Origin: Roseiarcus fermentans | GTDB taxonomy: Bacteria; Pseudomonadota; Alphaproteobacteria; Rhizobiales; Beijerinckiaceae | DNA length: 64,000 bases | Assembly (NCBI RefSeq): GCF_003315135.1 | Contig: NZ_QNRK01000043.1 | Span: 1 to 64,000 of the forward strand | Direction of reading: 5' to 3' | Shown here: positions 43,948 to 54,456 of the stretch, one piece after another | Layout: every line of letters begins with the position of its first letter | Numbering within the stretch: the first letter of the stretch is position 1 | Position numbers and translations under genes: made by a program | The notes under the pieces: model-generated | Told to the model about the DNA's origin: nothing | Database searches by the model: none | Seen by the model: only the letters and a program-made list of their open reading frames with translations

Positions 43948-45746
43948 CAGAACATCGCCAGATTGAAGTGGCGGCGCAGCATGTCGCGCAGCCGCTTGAC
44001 GACCTGGAAGGAGTCGCGCAGCAGGTCGCGCTCCATGGTCGAGAACTCGCCGGGCTTGACGAGGCTGGTCGACGCCTTCTCCGCGATCTGGGCGTCGAGT
44101 CTGAGCGTCATCAGGTAATGCAGCGCCTGCGTCAGTTCGCGCGCGAACTGGGCGTCGAACACGCCGAGTTCGGCGAGCTTGGCGATGCGCGCGGTCGTGC
44201 CGGTCTCCAACAGCCCGTTCTCCAGCGCCAGCGCCCTCACGCCGTGAACAATCGGAAAGATGCCGCCCTTCTTCAGGTCGAGCGCGTCGCCCTCGGCCCG
44301 GGAGGTGACGAGATTGTTGAAGAAACCGATCGGCGTCGGGAAGGCGTCGATCGCGCGTGCGAACCGGGCGAGCCGCAGCCGCTCGCCGCGCATCAGGTCG
44401 ATCAGGTCCTGCTTGGCGGCGCGGAGCAGCTTCGCGTCGCCGGCGACCGCCGCCGCGTCGTAGAGGATGGCGATGTTCATCGTCCCGCTCTCGTCGGCGA
44501 GGGCGAGCCAGCTGCGGAAGTCGTCGCGGTATTCGTCGAGCGTCTTCGACCACACGGGGTTGCGCACCATCACCTCGCCGGGACAGGGCGGGAACCCGCA
44601 CTTCGCCAGCGCGTCGAACACGGCGAGGCGAAACCGGACGAGATCGTCCTCGTGGTCCAGCGGTCCGGCGAGAATGAGCCCGTTGTCCTGATCGGTGCGG
44701 AAGGTCTGCTCGCCGCGCCCCTCGCTGCCCATCACGAAGAAGCAGCCGGCTTCCCGGACGGACGTCGGAGCGACGAGCGCATAGACCTTGTGCAGCAGGC
44801 GGCGGTTGAGGTCCGAGACGATCTCGCAGATCAGATCGACCTTGACCCCCTGCCGGCGCAGAAGGCGGATCTGCGGCTCGATCTCCCTGGCCACCCGGGC
44901 GAGGTCCTCGATTCGACGCGACTCGTCGATGCGGCCGCCGACGATCTGGGAATTGCCGGCGAGAAAGCCCAGAAGATCGATGTCCTCGAGCAGGCCGATC
45001 ATGCGACCCTTTTCCGAGACGGCGACGCGCCGCTTGTTGTTCTTGGTCATGCGCACAAGCGCGGTCGAGATCATGTCGTCCGGGGCGACGCTGAGGACCG
45101 GGCGACGCGCGAGCGGACCGATCGGGCTGTCGAGAGGCAAGCGGTCGAGCAGGGCCGCCTCGAGCAGGTCCGTGCGGGTGACGATGCCGGGCCCCTTGCC
45201 GCCGTCGACGAACAGCGCGTAGGTCTTGTGGGTTCGCATCAGCGCGCAAGCGTCGACGATCGACGCCGTCGCGTCGATGAAATTGGCCGGATGCAGGAAG
45301 ATCTCGTCGACCCGGGCGTTGAGCATGGGGGTGAAGCGGGCGGCCTCCTCCTCGCTCGACACCGTGTCCAGCTTGTGGGCGATGTCGAGGTAGAAGAACG
45401 AGGCGAAGCGCGGATTGGCGTTGATCAGCCGCAGGGTGACGTCGCGCGGCAGCAGGTTGCACAGCGTCTCCTCGCGCGCTGAGAACGCGGCCGAGCTGCG
45501 CCCCTGGACGAGCGCGCGCGAATCGAAGATGTCGCCGGGTCCGCGCAGCGCCACCAGATCGTCGCCGTCGCGCTCCTCCACCGCCCCCTTGATGACGATG
45601 AACAGGCTCTCGGGCGCGCCGTGCAGCGGAATGATGGTTTCGCCCGGACGATAATAGGCGATATCGAGCGAGTCGCCGACGACGTCGATCTCCTCCGCGC
45701 TCAGTCGGTCGAACGGCGCGTTGCGCGGATCGAAATGCTGCGCCAA
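43947..45746 (-). CDS. DUF294 nucleotidyltransferase-like protein with cNMP and CBS domains
   Basis: The TTG at 45746 is preceded by GGAGGA at five bases, giving 599 residues. A cyclic nucleotide-binding-like domain (about 10-125, with GETIIPLHGAPESLFIVIKG) is followed by a CBS pair (about 155-275), then the DUF294 nucleotidyltransferase core FFVMGSEGRGEQTFRTDQDN (about 345-370). A GlnD-like helical C-terminal region follows. The family is a putative signalling protein of unknown substrate, often next to a DnaQ-like exonuclease gene, as here. The catalytic GSxxR-QxxxTDQDN motif is intact. Confidence 0.88.
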   Translation of the reverse strand: MAQHFDPRNAPFDRLSAEEIDVVGDSLDIAYYRPGETIIPLHGAPESLFIVIKGAVEERDGDDLVALRGPGDIFDSRALVQGRSSAAFSAREETLCNLLPRDVTLRLINANPRFASFFYLDIAHKLDTVSSEEEAARFTPMLNARVDEIFLHPANFIDATASIVDACALMRTHKTYALFVDGGKGPGIVTRTDLLEAALLDRLPLDSPIGPLARRPVLSVAPDDMISTALVRMTKNNKRRVAVSEKGRMIGLLEDIDLLGFLAGNSQIVGGRIDESRRIEDLARVAREIEPQIRLLRRQGVKVDLICEIVSDLNRRLLHKVYALVAPTSVREAGCFFVMGSEGRGEQTFRTDQDNGLILAGPLDHEDDLVRFRLAVFDALAKCGFPPCPGEVMVRNPVWSKTLDEYRDDFRSWLALADESGTMNIAILYDAAAVAGDAKLLRAAKQDLIDLMRGERLRLARFARAIDAFPTPIGFFNNLVTSRAEGDALDLKKGGIFPIVHGVRALALENGLLETGTTARIAKLAELGVFDAQFARELTQALHYLMTLRLDAQIAEKASTSLVKPGEFSTMERDLLRDSFQVVKRLRDMLRRHFNLAMF

Positions 45747-45896
45747 GACTTCCTCCCCTGCGGTCCCGGAATTGTTTCCGGCTCCATCGCGCTTTGCAAG
45801 TGGACAATGGTCAAGGCCGACCCCTCGCGGCCGATGGAAGACGCGCGCCGGGCCTGCTACAAAGCACGGCGCGCCGGGGGGCGCGGAGCGAGGCGG

Positions 45897-47285
45897 ATGG
45901 CGATGGCTACGATGGACGAGATCCTGTCTGCGATCGACGCCGGGCAGACCGCAGCGGTCGAACGCCTGTTCGGGTTCTTGAGAATCCCGTCGGTCTCCGC
46001 CGTGCCGGCGCATTTCCCCGATTGCGACCGGGCGGCCGACTGGCTGGTCGCCGAGCTCGGCTCGCTCGGGTTCGACGCCGCCAAACATCCGACCGACGGA
46101 CGCCCGATGGTCCTCGGCCACCTGAAGTGCGCCCGACGGGACGCGCCGCACGTGCTGTTCTACGGACATTACGATGTTCAGCCGGCGGACCCGCTGGAGC
46201 TGTGGAGGTCCCCGCCGTTCGAGCCGACGCTGGAATCGGGCCCGCGCGGCGAGCGCATCGTCGCGCGCGGCGCCGTCGACGACAAGGGCCAGCTCATGAC
46301 CTTCCTCGAGGCGTGCCGCGCCTTCCAGCAGTTCGGCGGGCCGCCGTGCTCGATCACGGCGCTGTTCGAGGGCGAGGAGGAGACCGGCTCGCCCTCGCTG
46401 CCGGCCTTCCTGGCGAAAAACGCCAAGGCGCTCAAGGCCGATGTCGCGCTGGTGTGCGACACCGGCATGTGGGGGCCCACGGTTCCCGCGATCACCATCG
46501 CGCTGCGCGGAATCGTCGGCGAGGAGGTCGTCCTCACCGGCCCGAACCGCGACCTCCATTCGGGCGTGTTCGGCGGCCTCGCCGTCAATCCGATCAACGT
46601 GCTCGCCGGCATTCTCGGCGGCCTGCACGACGCCAACGGCGCCGTGGCGCTGCCCGGCTTCTACGACGGGGTCGAGGAGCTTCCCAAGGAGCTCCTCGAG
46701 CTCTGGGACGGCCTCGATTTCGACGCCGCGGCCTTTCTCGGCGGGGTCGGCCTCACCACCCCTGCGGGAGAGCGCGGCCGCACGCCGCTCGAGCAGCTCT
46801 GGTCGCGGCCGAGCTGCGACATCAACGGCATATCCGGCGGTTACGCCGGCGAGGGGCAAAAGACCGTGATCGCCTCGACGGCGAGCGCGAAGGTGACGTT
46901 CCGGCTGGTCGGCAAGCAGAATCCGGAGCGCGTCTCCCAATCCTTCCGCGCCTTCGTCGCCTCGCGTTTGCCCCCCGACGTCAAGGCGCGGTTCATCGGC
47001 GGCGGCGGGAGCCCGGCCCTGTCGCTCTCGATCAAGAACGAGGCGCTGCGGCGGGCGAAGCGAGCGCTCGAGGCGGAATGGGGCAAGCCCGCGGCGCTGG
47101 TCGGCTGCGGCGGGTCGATCCCGATCGTCGGCGCGTTCAAGCGCGAGCTGAACATGGATTGCCTGCTCGTCGGCTTCGGGCTCGACGACGACAACATGCA
47201 TTCGCCGAACGAGAAATACGAGCGGACCTCGTTCCACAAAGGGGCGCGGTCCTGGGCGCGCATCCTCGCGGCGCTGGCGGCGTGA
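45897..47285 (+). CDS. M20 family metallopeptidase (dipeptidase)
   Basis: The 462-residue zinc hydrolase has the metal ligands in LFYGHYDVQPADP and RGAVDDKGQLMTFLEA (about 85-135). The general base pair is EE in FEGEEETGSPSLP (about 157). The dimerisation domain spans about 200-345, and the final metal region is in DDNMHSPNEKYERTSFHKG. It matches CPG2/DapE-type dipeptidases. ATGs at 45897, 45903 and 45912 are all in frame. The first is used, with GGAG nine bases upstream. It is divergent from the DUF294 gene and has no clear operon partner downstream. Confidence 0.9.
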   Translation: MAMATMDEILSAIDAGQTAAVERLFGFLRIPSVSAVPAHFPDCDRAADWLVAELGSLGFDAAKHPTDGRPMVLGHLKCARRDAPHVLFYGHYDVQPADPLELWRSPPFEPTLESGPRGERIVARGAVDDKGQLMTFLEACRAFQQFGGPPCSITALFEGEEETGSPSLPAFLAKNAKALKADVALVCDTGMWGPTVPAITIALRGIVGEEVVLTGPNRDLHSGVFGGLAVNPINVLAGILGGLHDANGAVALPGFYDGVEELPKELLELWDGLDFDAAAFLGGVGLTTPAGERGRTPLEQLWSRPSCDINGISGGYAGEGQKTVIASTASAKVTFRLVGKQNPERVSQSFRAFVASRLPPDVKARFIGGGGSPALSLSIKNEALRRAKRALEAEWGKPAALVGCGGSIPIVGAFKRELNMDCLLVGFGLDDDNMHSPNEKYERTSFHKGARSWARILAALAA

Positions 47286-47453
47286 GCGGCGAGCGGCGGT
47301 CCGGCCTCCGGGCATTCGCGCATTCCGGCTGAGGGGACGGGAAGCAGCGCGCGTCCTCGCGCTCCGGGCGGCGAGACGCCGCCTCGCCGTCCCAGGCGTC
47401 TCGCCGGAAGACGGCTGCGACCCGTCCCAGCCACGACAGCAAAGGGAGAAGGA

Positions 47454-47816
47454 ATGCCCACTCGGTTGACGATCCGGTTCGACTTCGACGAAGGCCGCAG
47501 GCTCGGCGTCGGCAAGATCGCGCTCCTCGAAGCGATCGAAACGACCGGGTCGATCTCGGCGGCGGGACGGCTCCACGCCATGTCCTACCGCCGCGCCTGG
47601 CTGCTGGTGGACGAACTCAACCAGCTCTTTTCCGCTCCGCTCGTCGCCGCCCATCACGGCGGGGCGAAGGGCGGGGGCGCCGCCCTGACCGAGGAGGGAC
47701 GGCGGATCGTGGCGCTCTATCGCGGCGCGGAAGCCAGGATGCGGGCGGCGGCCGAAGCCGAGATCGCCGCCATCGAGAGCGCGCTCGCGCCGGCCGCCGG
47801 CGCGCTGCGCGCCTGA
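47454..47816 (+). CDS. ModE-like winged helix regulator (DNA-binding domain only)
   Basis: The 120-residue protein is a single LysR-like helix-turn-helix of the ModE N-terminal type: KIALLEAIETTGSISAAGRL, then MSYRRAWLLVDELNQLF (about residues 20-60). The winged basic segment HHGGAKGGGAALTEEGRRIV follows. The molybdate-binding domains of full ModE are absent, as in the short modE-like genes. A good AGGGAGAAGG site precedes the ATG. It may respond to molybdenum through another protein, or act on nearby genes. No mod transport genes are visible. Confidence 0.82.
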   Translation: MPTRLTIRFDFDEGRRLGVGKIALLEAIETTGSISAAGRLHAMSYRRAWLLVDELNQLFSAPLVAAHHGGAKGGGAALTEEGRRIVALYRGAEARMRAAAEAEIAAIESALAPAAGALRA

Positions 47817-47891
47817 CCCGCCGCCGCCAAGTCCGGAACTCCCGGCCCAGCCTTTGACAGCCTGCGCGCTTTGGCCGAAAGAAGCCGTCCG

Positions 47892-48560
47892 ATGACGCCC
47901 CTGGTCAAAATCTGCGGCCTCTCCACGCCCGAAAGCCTCGACGCCGCGATCGCGGCGGGCGCCGACATGGTCGGCTTCGTGTTCTTCGCCAGGAGCCCGC
48001 GCCACATCGACTTCGCGACGGCGCGCGCCCTCGGACGCCGAGCCCGCGGCCGGGCGACCATCGTGGCGCTGACGGTCGACGCCGACGACGCGCTGCTCTC
48101 GGACGTCGTCGAGGCCCTCGACCCCGACATGCTGCAGTTTCATGGCAAGGAAAGCCCGGAGCGGGTGGCCGCGATCGGCGCCCTTTACGGCCGCCGGACC
48201 CTGAAGGCGGTCGGCGTCGCCGCGCCCGACGACCTCGCGGCCGCGGGGGCCTACGACGGGGCGGCCGACTTCCTGCTGATCGACGCCAAGCCGCCGAAGG
48301 GCGCGGCCCTCCCCGGCGGCAACGGCCTGCCGTTCGACTGGCGCCTCGCGCGCGATTTCGCGCCCCGGCGTCCGTGGCTGCTCTCGGGCGGCCTCGCCCC
48401 CGACAACGTCGCGGCGGCGATCCGCGCCACCGGCGCCCGCGGCGTCGACGTGTCGTCGGGCGTCGAAAGCGCGCCCGGCGTCAAGGACGAAACCAGAATC
48501 GCGGCCTTCGTCGCCGCCGCGCGCACGGGCCTGGCCCGCACGCCCCTTGGAGCCAAGTGA
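47892..48560 (+). CDS. trpF: phosphoribosylanthranilate isomerase
   Basis: TrpF isomerises N-(5'-phosphoribosyl)anthranilate in tryptophan synthesis. The 222-residue TIM barrel has the family motifs KICGLSTPESLDAA (with the catalytic Cys 10 region), GADMVGFVFFARSPRHI, LQFHGKESPERVAAI and LLSGGLAPDNVAAAI, then GVDVSSGVESAPGVKD. The stop is directly followed by the trpB ATG, so the two are co-translated. The ATG at 47892 is used rather than the TTG at 47871. Confidence 0.94.
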   Translation: MTPLVKICGLSTPESLDAAIAAGADMVGFVFFARSPRHIDFATARALGRRARGRATIVALTVDADDALLSDVVEALDPDMLQFHGKESPERVAAIGALYGRRTLKAVGVAAPDDLAAAGAYDGAADFLLIDAKPPKGAALPGGNGLPFDWRLARDFAPRRPWLLSGGLAPDNVAAAIRATGARGVDVSSGVESAPGVKDETRIAAFVAAARTGLARTPLGAK

Positions 48561-49781
<1,221 letters not shown>

Positions 49782-49851
49782 GCGGCGCCGCGCGGGTCCC
49801 GGGCGCGTTTTGAGGTTGCTCAGGGGCTTGCGGCGGAATTTCCGGGCGCAC

Positions 49852-50058
49852 GTTACTCCCAACCCCGTCATTGCGAGGAGCGAAGCGACGAAGCAACCCA
49901 TGCCGCCGCTTGCCTCCTGCAGAAAAAATCGCTCCGTCTTCTGCTCGCAACGAAGGGCGGCGGGACGATCAGAGGGCGCAACAGCGGCCCAGCGGCCCTG
50001 GATCGCTTCGCTTCGCTCGCGATGACGGCGCTGTTCGCTGCCGGCTTGGGAATTACGG
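49852..50058. repeat. nested inverted-repeat element, second full copy (about 207 bp)
   Basis: The outer arms are GTTACTCCCAACCCC (49852-49866) and CTTGGGAATTACGG (50045-50058). The inner arms start GTCATTGCGAGGAGCGAAGC (49867-49899) and end GCTCGCGATGACG (49997-50027). Arrangement and total length match the copy at 26494-26699, while the middle differs. It lies between trpB and the small HTH gene. Confidence 0.8.
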
Positions 50059-50063
50059 GCGCA

Positions 50064-50312
50064 CTACCTGCCAAGCTTTGGCGCACCTTGGAAATGACGG
50101 GCGACCTGCATCCGTCCGGGGTCCGGCGCGTCTTCCGCCCGCACGGTCGCCGCGCGCACGAGCTGGCGAATGCGTCCGCGCGCGACTCCCTCCTCGGCCG
50201 CGATCTCGGCATGGCTCAGGCCCTCCGGCATGCGGGCGACGATGCGCTGCACCGCATCGCGCGGGCGGCGGCGCCGGGGGCGCGCAGAGGATGCGGCTGA
50301 GACAGGATGGAC
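50064..50312 (-). pseudogene. small HTH protein gene with a frameshift
   Basis: An ATG at 50312 with an AAAGG site starts MSILSQPHPLRAP, but this frame stops after about 35 codons. The frame that continues from codon 13 on reads RRRRPRDAVQRIVARMPEGL and then SHAEIAAEEGVARGRIRQLV, a helix-turn-helix, and stops at 50064. A one-base change in the C-run at about 50273-50278 would join both into one protein of about 80 residues. The HTH frame alone has only a GTG at 50252 without a ribosome site. This is either a true pseudogene or a sequencing error. The function is unknown. Confidence 0.5.
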
Positions 50313-50549
50313 ATGGCCGGCCTTTCGGCTGATCGCCCTACCATGCCATATATTTCTGTTTTTCGCAATATCTGTCGCACAAGCCCTTGGGCGCCGGCAT
50401 TGCCTGGCCGACCGCTTCCCGACGGTCAGCCGGCTTCGAAGGCGCGTCAGGTCCGCGCCGAACCGAGCCGTTGCGCCGCTCCCGGCAACGAGGCGCTGAC
50501 CGCATGGGCCTCGGTGTGGCATCCTCGCGACCGACGAGGAGAAGAGCCC

Positions 50550-51605
50550 ATGAGCGGAACGATCCTGATCTACGGCGCGAGCGGCTATACCGGCAAGCTG
50601 ATCGCGAAGCGGGCGGCCGATCAGGGCGTCCGGGCGATTCTCGCCGGGCGCAGCCGGGCGAGGGTGGAGGCGGCGGCGGCCCCGCTCGGCCTCGCGTCGC
50701 GCGTCTTCGATCTCGGCGACCCGAAAGCGATCGACGTCGGGCTCCGCGACGTGGCGGCCGCGCTCTGCGTCGCCGGCCCGTTCTCGGCGACGTCGCGCCC
50801 CATGGTCGACGCCTGCCTGCGCAAGGGCGTTCATTACCTCGACATCACCGGCGAGATCGACGTGTTCGAGGCGATCGCCGCGCGCGACGCCGAGGCGAAG
50901 GCGCGAATGGTCACGCTCCTGCCCGGCGTCGGTTTCGACGTCGTGCCGAGCGACTGCCTGGCCGCCCATCTCGCGCGCCGATTGCCCGACGCCGCGAAGC
51001 TGAAACTGTTCCTGTCGCTCGGGACGAACCCGTCGCGCGGCACCGCCAAGACCATGGTCGAGGCGATCGCCGCCGGCACGCAGATCCGGCGCAAGGGCGC
51101 GCTCGTCCGCCGCGACTGGCCCGAGGCCGGATCCTGCGACTTCGGCGCCGGCGAGCGGCCCACGGTTCAGGTCAGCTGGGGCGACGTCGCGACCGCCTTC
51201 CACTCGACGGGGATTCCCGACATCGAGGTTTTCTTCGAGGCGCTGCCGGCGATCCGCGCGCTCGCGCGGACGCCCCCGTTCGTCAAATCGTTCCTCGGGC
51301 GGCCGTTCATGCAAACCCTCCTCAAGCGGCAGATCGACCGGATGCCGGAAGGGCCGAGCGCCGAGGCGCGGGCGTCCGGGCGAGCGATCCTGGTCGGCGA
51401 GGCGAGCAACGCACGGGGCGAGCGCGTGCGCGCCCGGCTGACGACGCCGGAAGGCTACGCGCTGACCACGGCGACCGCCCTCGACGCTGCGGTCCGGGTC
51501 GCCGGCGGGACCGTCGAGCCCGGCTTCCAGACCCCGAGCCGCGCCTTCGGGCCGGATTACGTTCTGGAATTCGCGGGCGTGACCCGGACGGACCTCGATC
51601 CGTGA
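50550..51605 (+). CDS. saccharopine dehydrogenase-like NAD(P)-binding protein
   Basis: The 351-residue protein (MSGTILIYGASGYTGKLIAK) has an N-terminal Rossmann fold with GASGYTG (about residues 9-15), then the saccharopine dehydrogenase-like AALCVAGPFSATSRPMVDAC and GVHYLDITGEIDVFEAI. It belongs to the trans-acting enoyl reductase/saccharopine dehydrogenase superfamily, whose members have varied, often unknown, substrates. A GAGGAGAAGAG site precedes the ATG. It is followed by 109 bases and the sulfur operon, with no terminator seen. Confidence 0.8.
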   Translation: MSGTILIYGASGYTGKLIAKRAADQGVRAILAGRSRARVEAAAAPLGLASRVFDLGDPKAIDVGLRDVAAALCVAGPFSATSRPMVDACLRKGVHYLDITGEIDVFEAIAARDAEAKARMVTLLPGVGFDVVPSDCLAAHLARRLPDAAKLKLFLSLGTNPSRGTAKTMVEAIAAGTQIRRKGALVRRDWPEAGSCDFGAGERPTVQVSWGDVATAFHSTGIPDIEVFFEALPAIRALARTPPFVKSFLGRPFMQTLLKRQIDRMPEGPSAEARASGRAILVGEASNARGERVRARLTTPEGYALTTATALDAAVRVAGGTVEPGFQTPSRAFGPDYVLEFAGVTRTDLDP

Positions 51606-51714
51606 CGGATATACTGTAATATCGAGCTATATAAAATTAGTCATAGACGCTTGCCGTAAAATCTGTTAGGGGATAGGTAAGCGGTCCCTGTCGCGCCGCC
51701 GTCAAGAGACTGCA
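51606..51714 (+). promoter_or_regulatory. AT-rich leader of the sulfur assimilation operon
   Basis: This short stretch is AT-rich in a GC-rich genome. GATAT-ACTGTA-ATATC at 51608-51623 is a perfect dyad. TTGCCG (51651) and TAGGTA (51674) are 17 bases apart but weak. A LysR- or Rrf2-type sulfur regulator could bind here; this is inference only. Confidence 0.3.
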
Positions 51715-52047
51715 ATGCCCGATATCATCACCGCCAACCGCCTCGCGGATGGCGTGGTCGTGTTCCAGACCGCCGAATCGACCTGGAGCGAGGACTTCAA
51801 CGACGCCGAGGTTCTGCCGGACGCCGCCGCGACCAAGGCCGCCTCGGCGCGCGCGGCGGAGGATGCGGCGCGCAATCTCGTGGTCGACGTCTACGCCGTC
51901 GCCGTCGAGACGCGCAACGGCCACGTCGTCCCCAAGGCGCTGCGCGAGGCGATCCGCGCCGCCGGGCCGACCGTCCGCCGCGATCTCGGCAAGCAGGCGC
52001 AGGGATTGGGGCCCCGCTCGGCGCCGATCGCGGTCGGAGACGCCTGA
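51715..52047 (+). CDS. DUF2849 domain protein
   Basis: The 110-residue protein (MPDIITANRLADGVVVFQTA) belongs to DUF2849, a small family found directly before sulfite reductase in alphaproteobacteria. Motifs visible are NRLADGVVVFQ, STWSEDFNDAEV and VDVYAVAVETRNG. No enzymatic motif is known; a role in sulfite reductase function is inferred from this constant linkage. The stop is two bases before the cysI start, so it is the first gene of the operon. Confidence 0.88.
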   Translation: MPDIITANRLADGVVVFQTAESTWSEDFNDAEVLPDAAATKAASARAAEDAARNLVVDVYAVAVETRNGHVVPKALREAIRAAGPTVRRDLGKQAQGLGPRSAPIAVGDA

Positions 52048-52048
52048 C

Positions 52049-53722
52049 ATGTACCATTACGACGATTTCGATCAGGCTTTCGTCGACGCCCGCGTCGCCC
52101 AGTTCCGCGATCAGGTCGACCGCCGCCTCGCCGGCGACCTGACCGAGGAGCAGTTCCGCCCGCACCGGCTGATGAACGGCCTCTATCTCCAGCTCCACGC
52201 CTACATGCTGCGGGTCGCCATTCCCTACGGCACGCTCGACGCCCGCCAGATGCGCAAGCTCGCCGAGATCGCCCGCGTCTACGACCGCGGCTACGGCCAT
52301 TTCACCACCCGCCAGAACATCCAGTACAACTGGCCGGCGCTGAAGGACACGCCCGACATCCTCGCGGAGCTGGCGAGCGTCGAGATGCACGCCATCCAGA
52401 CCTCGGGAAACTGCATCCGCAACGTGACGGCCGACCATTTCGCCGGCGTCGCGCACGACGAGATCGCCGACCCGCGGCCTTACGCCGAGATCCTGCGGCA
52501 ATGGTCGTCGCTGCACCCGGAATTCAGCTTCCTGCCGCGCAAGTTCAAGATCGCGGTCAACGGCGCGACGCACGACCGCGCGGTGATCCAGGCGCACGAC
52601 ATCGGCCTGCAGGTCGTGCGCAACGAGGGCGGCGAGATCGGGTTCGCGGTCTATGTCGGCGGCGGCCTCGGGCGCACGCCGTTCGTCGGCCGCAAGGTGC
52701 GGGCGTTTCTCCCCGAGCGCGATCTCCTCGGCTATGTCGAGGCGATCCTGCGCGTCTACAATCTCGAGGGGCGGCGCGACAACAAGTACAAGGCGCGTAT
52801 CAAGATCCTCATGCACGAGAAGACCCTCGAGACGCTGAAGGGCGAGATCGAGGCGGAATTCGAAGCCCGCGACCGGGCGCTCCTCGACCTGCCGCCCGAG
52901 GAGGTCGCCCGGGTCGCGGCGTTCTTCGCTCCCCCCGCGCTCGAGCTGAAGAAGCCGGTCAGCGACCGGGTCGAGCGGCGCCGGGACAAGGACGCGCGCT
53001 TCGCCAGCTTCCTCGCCGCCAACGTGACGCCGCACAAGGCGCCGGGCCACGTCGTCGTCACCGTGTCGCTGAAGCCGATCGGCGCCCCGCCCGGCGACTG
53101 CAGCGCCGACCAGATGGACGCCGTCGCCGACCTCGCCGAGGACTATTCGCACGGCGAGATCCGCGTTTCGCACGAGCAGAACCTGATCCTGCCCCATGTC
53201 GCGCTCGGCGACCTGCCGGCGGTCTACGACCGCCTGGCGTCCGTGGGGCTCGCCACGCCGAACGCCGGCCAGATCAGCGACATCATCGCCTGCCCCGGCC
53301 TCGATTATTGCGCGCTCGCCACCGCCCGCTCGATTCCGGTGGCCGAGCGCATCGCCCAGAAGTTCGGCGACGGCGCGAAGGCCAGGGCGATCGGCCCGCT
53401 CAAGGTCAAGATTTCCGGCTGCATCAACGCCTGCGGCCACCACCACGTCGGCCACATCGGCATCCTCGGCCTCGAGCGCGCGGGCGAAGAGACCTACCAG
53501 ATCACGCTCGGCGGGTCGGGCGACGAAAACGCCGCGATCGGCCAGATCGTCGGCCCGGGCTTCAGCTACGAGAACGTGGTCGAGGCGGTCGAGACCATCG
53601 TCGAGACCTACATGGGCCTGAGAGCGGACGCGTCCGAGACCTTCCTCGACGCGTTCCGGCGCGTCGGGCTCGCGCCGTTCAAGGAGGCGCTCTACGAACG
53701 CAGCGCCGGGTCGGACATCTGA
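52049..53722 (+). CDS. cysI: sulfite (nitrite/sulfite) reductase, hemoprotein
   Basis: The enzyme reduces sulfite to sulfide with six electrons at a siroheme-[4Fe-4S] site. The 557-residue chain has the two-fold repeat of this family: RPHRLMNGLYLQLHAYMLRV (about residues 32-51), GHFTTRQNIQYNW and TSGNCIRNVTADH in the first half. The cluster Cys are in CPGLDYCALATARS and SGCINACGHHHVGHIG (near 415 and 455). The ATG at 52049 follows DUF2849 at one base. Ferredoxin is the likely donor, since no cysJ flavoprotein is adjacent. cysG, needed for siroheme, is also not adjacent. Confidence 0.93.
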   Translation: MYHYDDFDQAFVDARVAQFRDQVDRRLAGDLTEEQFRPHRLMNGLYLQLHAYMLRVAIPYGTLDARQMRKLAEIARVYDRGYGHFTTRQNIQYNWPALKDTPDILAELASVEMHAIQTSGNCIRNVTADHFAGVAHDEIADPRPYAEILRQWSSLHPEFSFLPRKFKIAVNGATHDRAVIQAHDIGLQVVRNEGGEIGFAVYVGGGLGRTPFVGRKVRAFLPERDLLGYVEAILRVYNLEGRRDNKYKARIKILMHEKTLETLKGEIEAEFEARDRALLDLPPEEVARVAAFFAPPALELKKPVSDRVERRRDKDARFASFLAANVTPHKAPGHVVVTVSLKPIGAPPGDCSADQMDAVADLAEDYSHGEIRVSHEQNLILPHVALGDLPAVYDRLASVGLATPNAGQISDIIACPGLDYCALATARSIPVAERIAQKFGDGAKARAIGPLKVKISGCINACGHHHVGHIGILGLERAGEETYQITLGGSGDENAAIGQIVGPGFSYENVVEAVETIVETYMGLRADASETFLDAFRRVGLAPFKEALYERSAGSDI

Positions 53723-54456
53723 TGAGCGCGCACGACGTCAAACTGTTCGGGGACCAGATCGCCGCCTCGCGGCTCGAAAGCCGGTTTGCGCGGGTCAAGG
53801 CCTCGTCGCTGATCCGTCTGGCGATCGAGGACCTGTTTCCCGGCCGCATCGCGCTCGTCTCCAGTTTCGGCGCCGACGCCGCCGCGCTCCTGCACATGGT
53901 GTCGCAGATCGACAAGGCGACGCCGGTGATCTTCGTCGACACCGGGCAGCACTTTCCCGAGACGCTCGCCTATCGCGACGAACTGTGCGCCACGCTCGGC
54001 CTCACCGACGTGAGGAGCGCGGCGCCCGAGGCGCAGACTTTGGCGCAGGAGGACCCGGAGAAGTGGCTGTTCTCGAGCGATCCGGACCGCTGCTGCGAAA
54101 TCCGCAAGGTCCGGCCGCTCGCCGTGGCGATGGAAGGGTTCGACGCCTGGATCACCGGCCGCAAGGCTTTTCAGAGCGCGACGCGCGCCACCCTCCCCTT
54201 GTTCGAGGCCGAGGGCGAGCGGGTCAAAGTCAATCCCCTGGTGGGCTGGACCGCGACCGACGTGCTCGACTATATCCGCGAGGCAGGCCTGCCGCGCCAT
54301 CCGCTGGTCGAGCGCGGGTTTCCGTCGATCGGCTGCATGCCGTGCACGAGCGCGGTCAGGCCCGGCGAGGACGAGCGCGCCGGGCGCTGGCGTGGCCGCG
54401 GCAAGACCGAGTGCGGCATCCACACCACGGTTCTCGACGCGGGGGCGGACATCTGA
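53722..54456 (+). CDS. cysH: phosphoadenylylsulfate/adenylylsulfate reductase
   Basis: The enzyme reduces activated sulfate (APS or PAPS) to sulfite with thioredoxin. The 244-residue chain has the phosphate-binding SSFGADAAALLHMVSQ and DTGQHFPET. The CC pair in DPDRCCEIRKVRPL and the CxxC in SIGCMPCTSAV (about 205) bind a [4Fe-4S] cluster, which favours the APS-using type. The catalytic Cys is in TECGIHT. The ATG overlaps the cysI stop (TGATG). DUF934 follows in the same manner. Confidence 0.94.
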   Translation: MSAHDVKLFGDQIAASRLESRFARVKASSLIRLAIEDLFPGRIALVSSFGADAAALLHMVSQIDKATPVIFVDTGQHFPETLAYRDELCATLGLTDVRSAAPEAQTLAQEDPEKWLFSSDPDRCCEIRKVRPLAVAMEGFDAWITGRKAFQSATRATLPLFEAEGERVKVNPLVGWTATDVLDYIREAGLPRHPLVERGFPSIGCMPCTSAVRPGEDERAGRWRGRGKTECGIHTTVLDAGADI

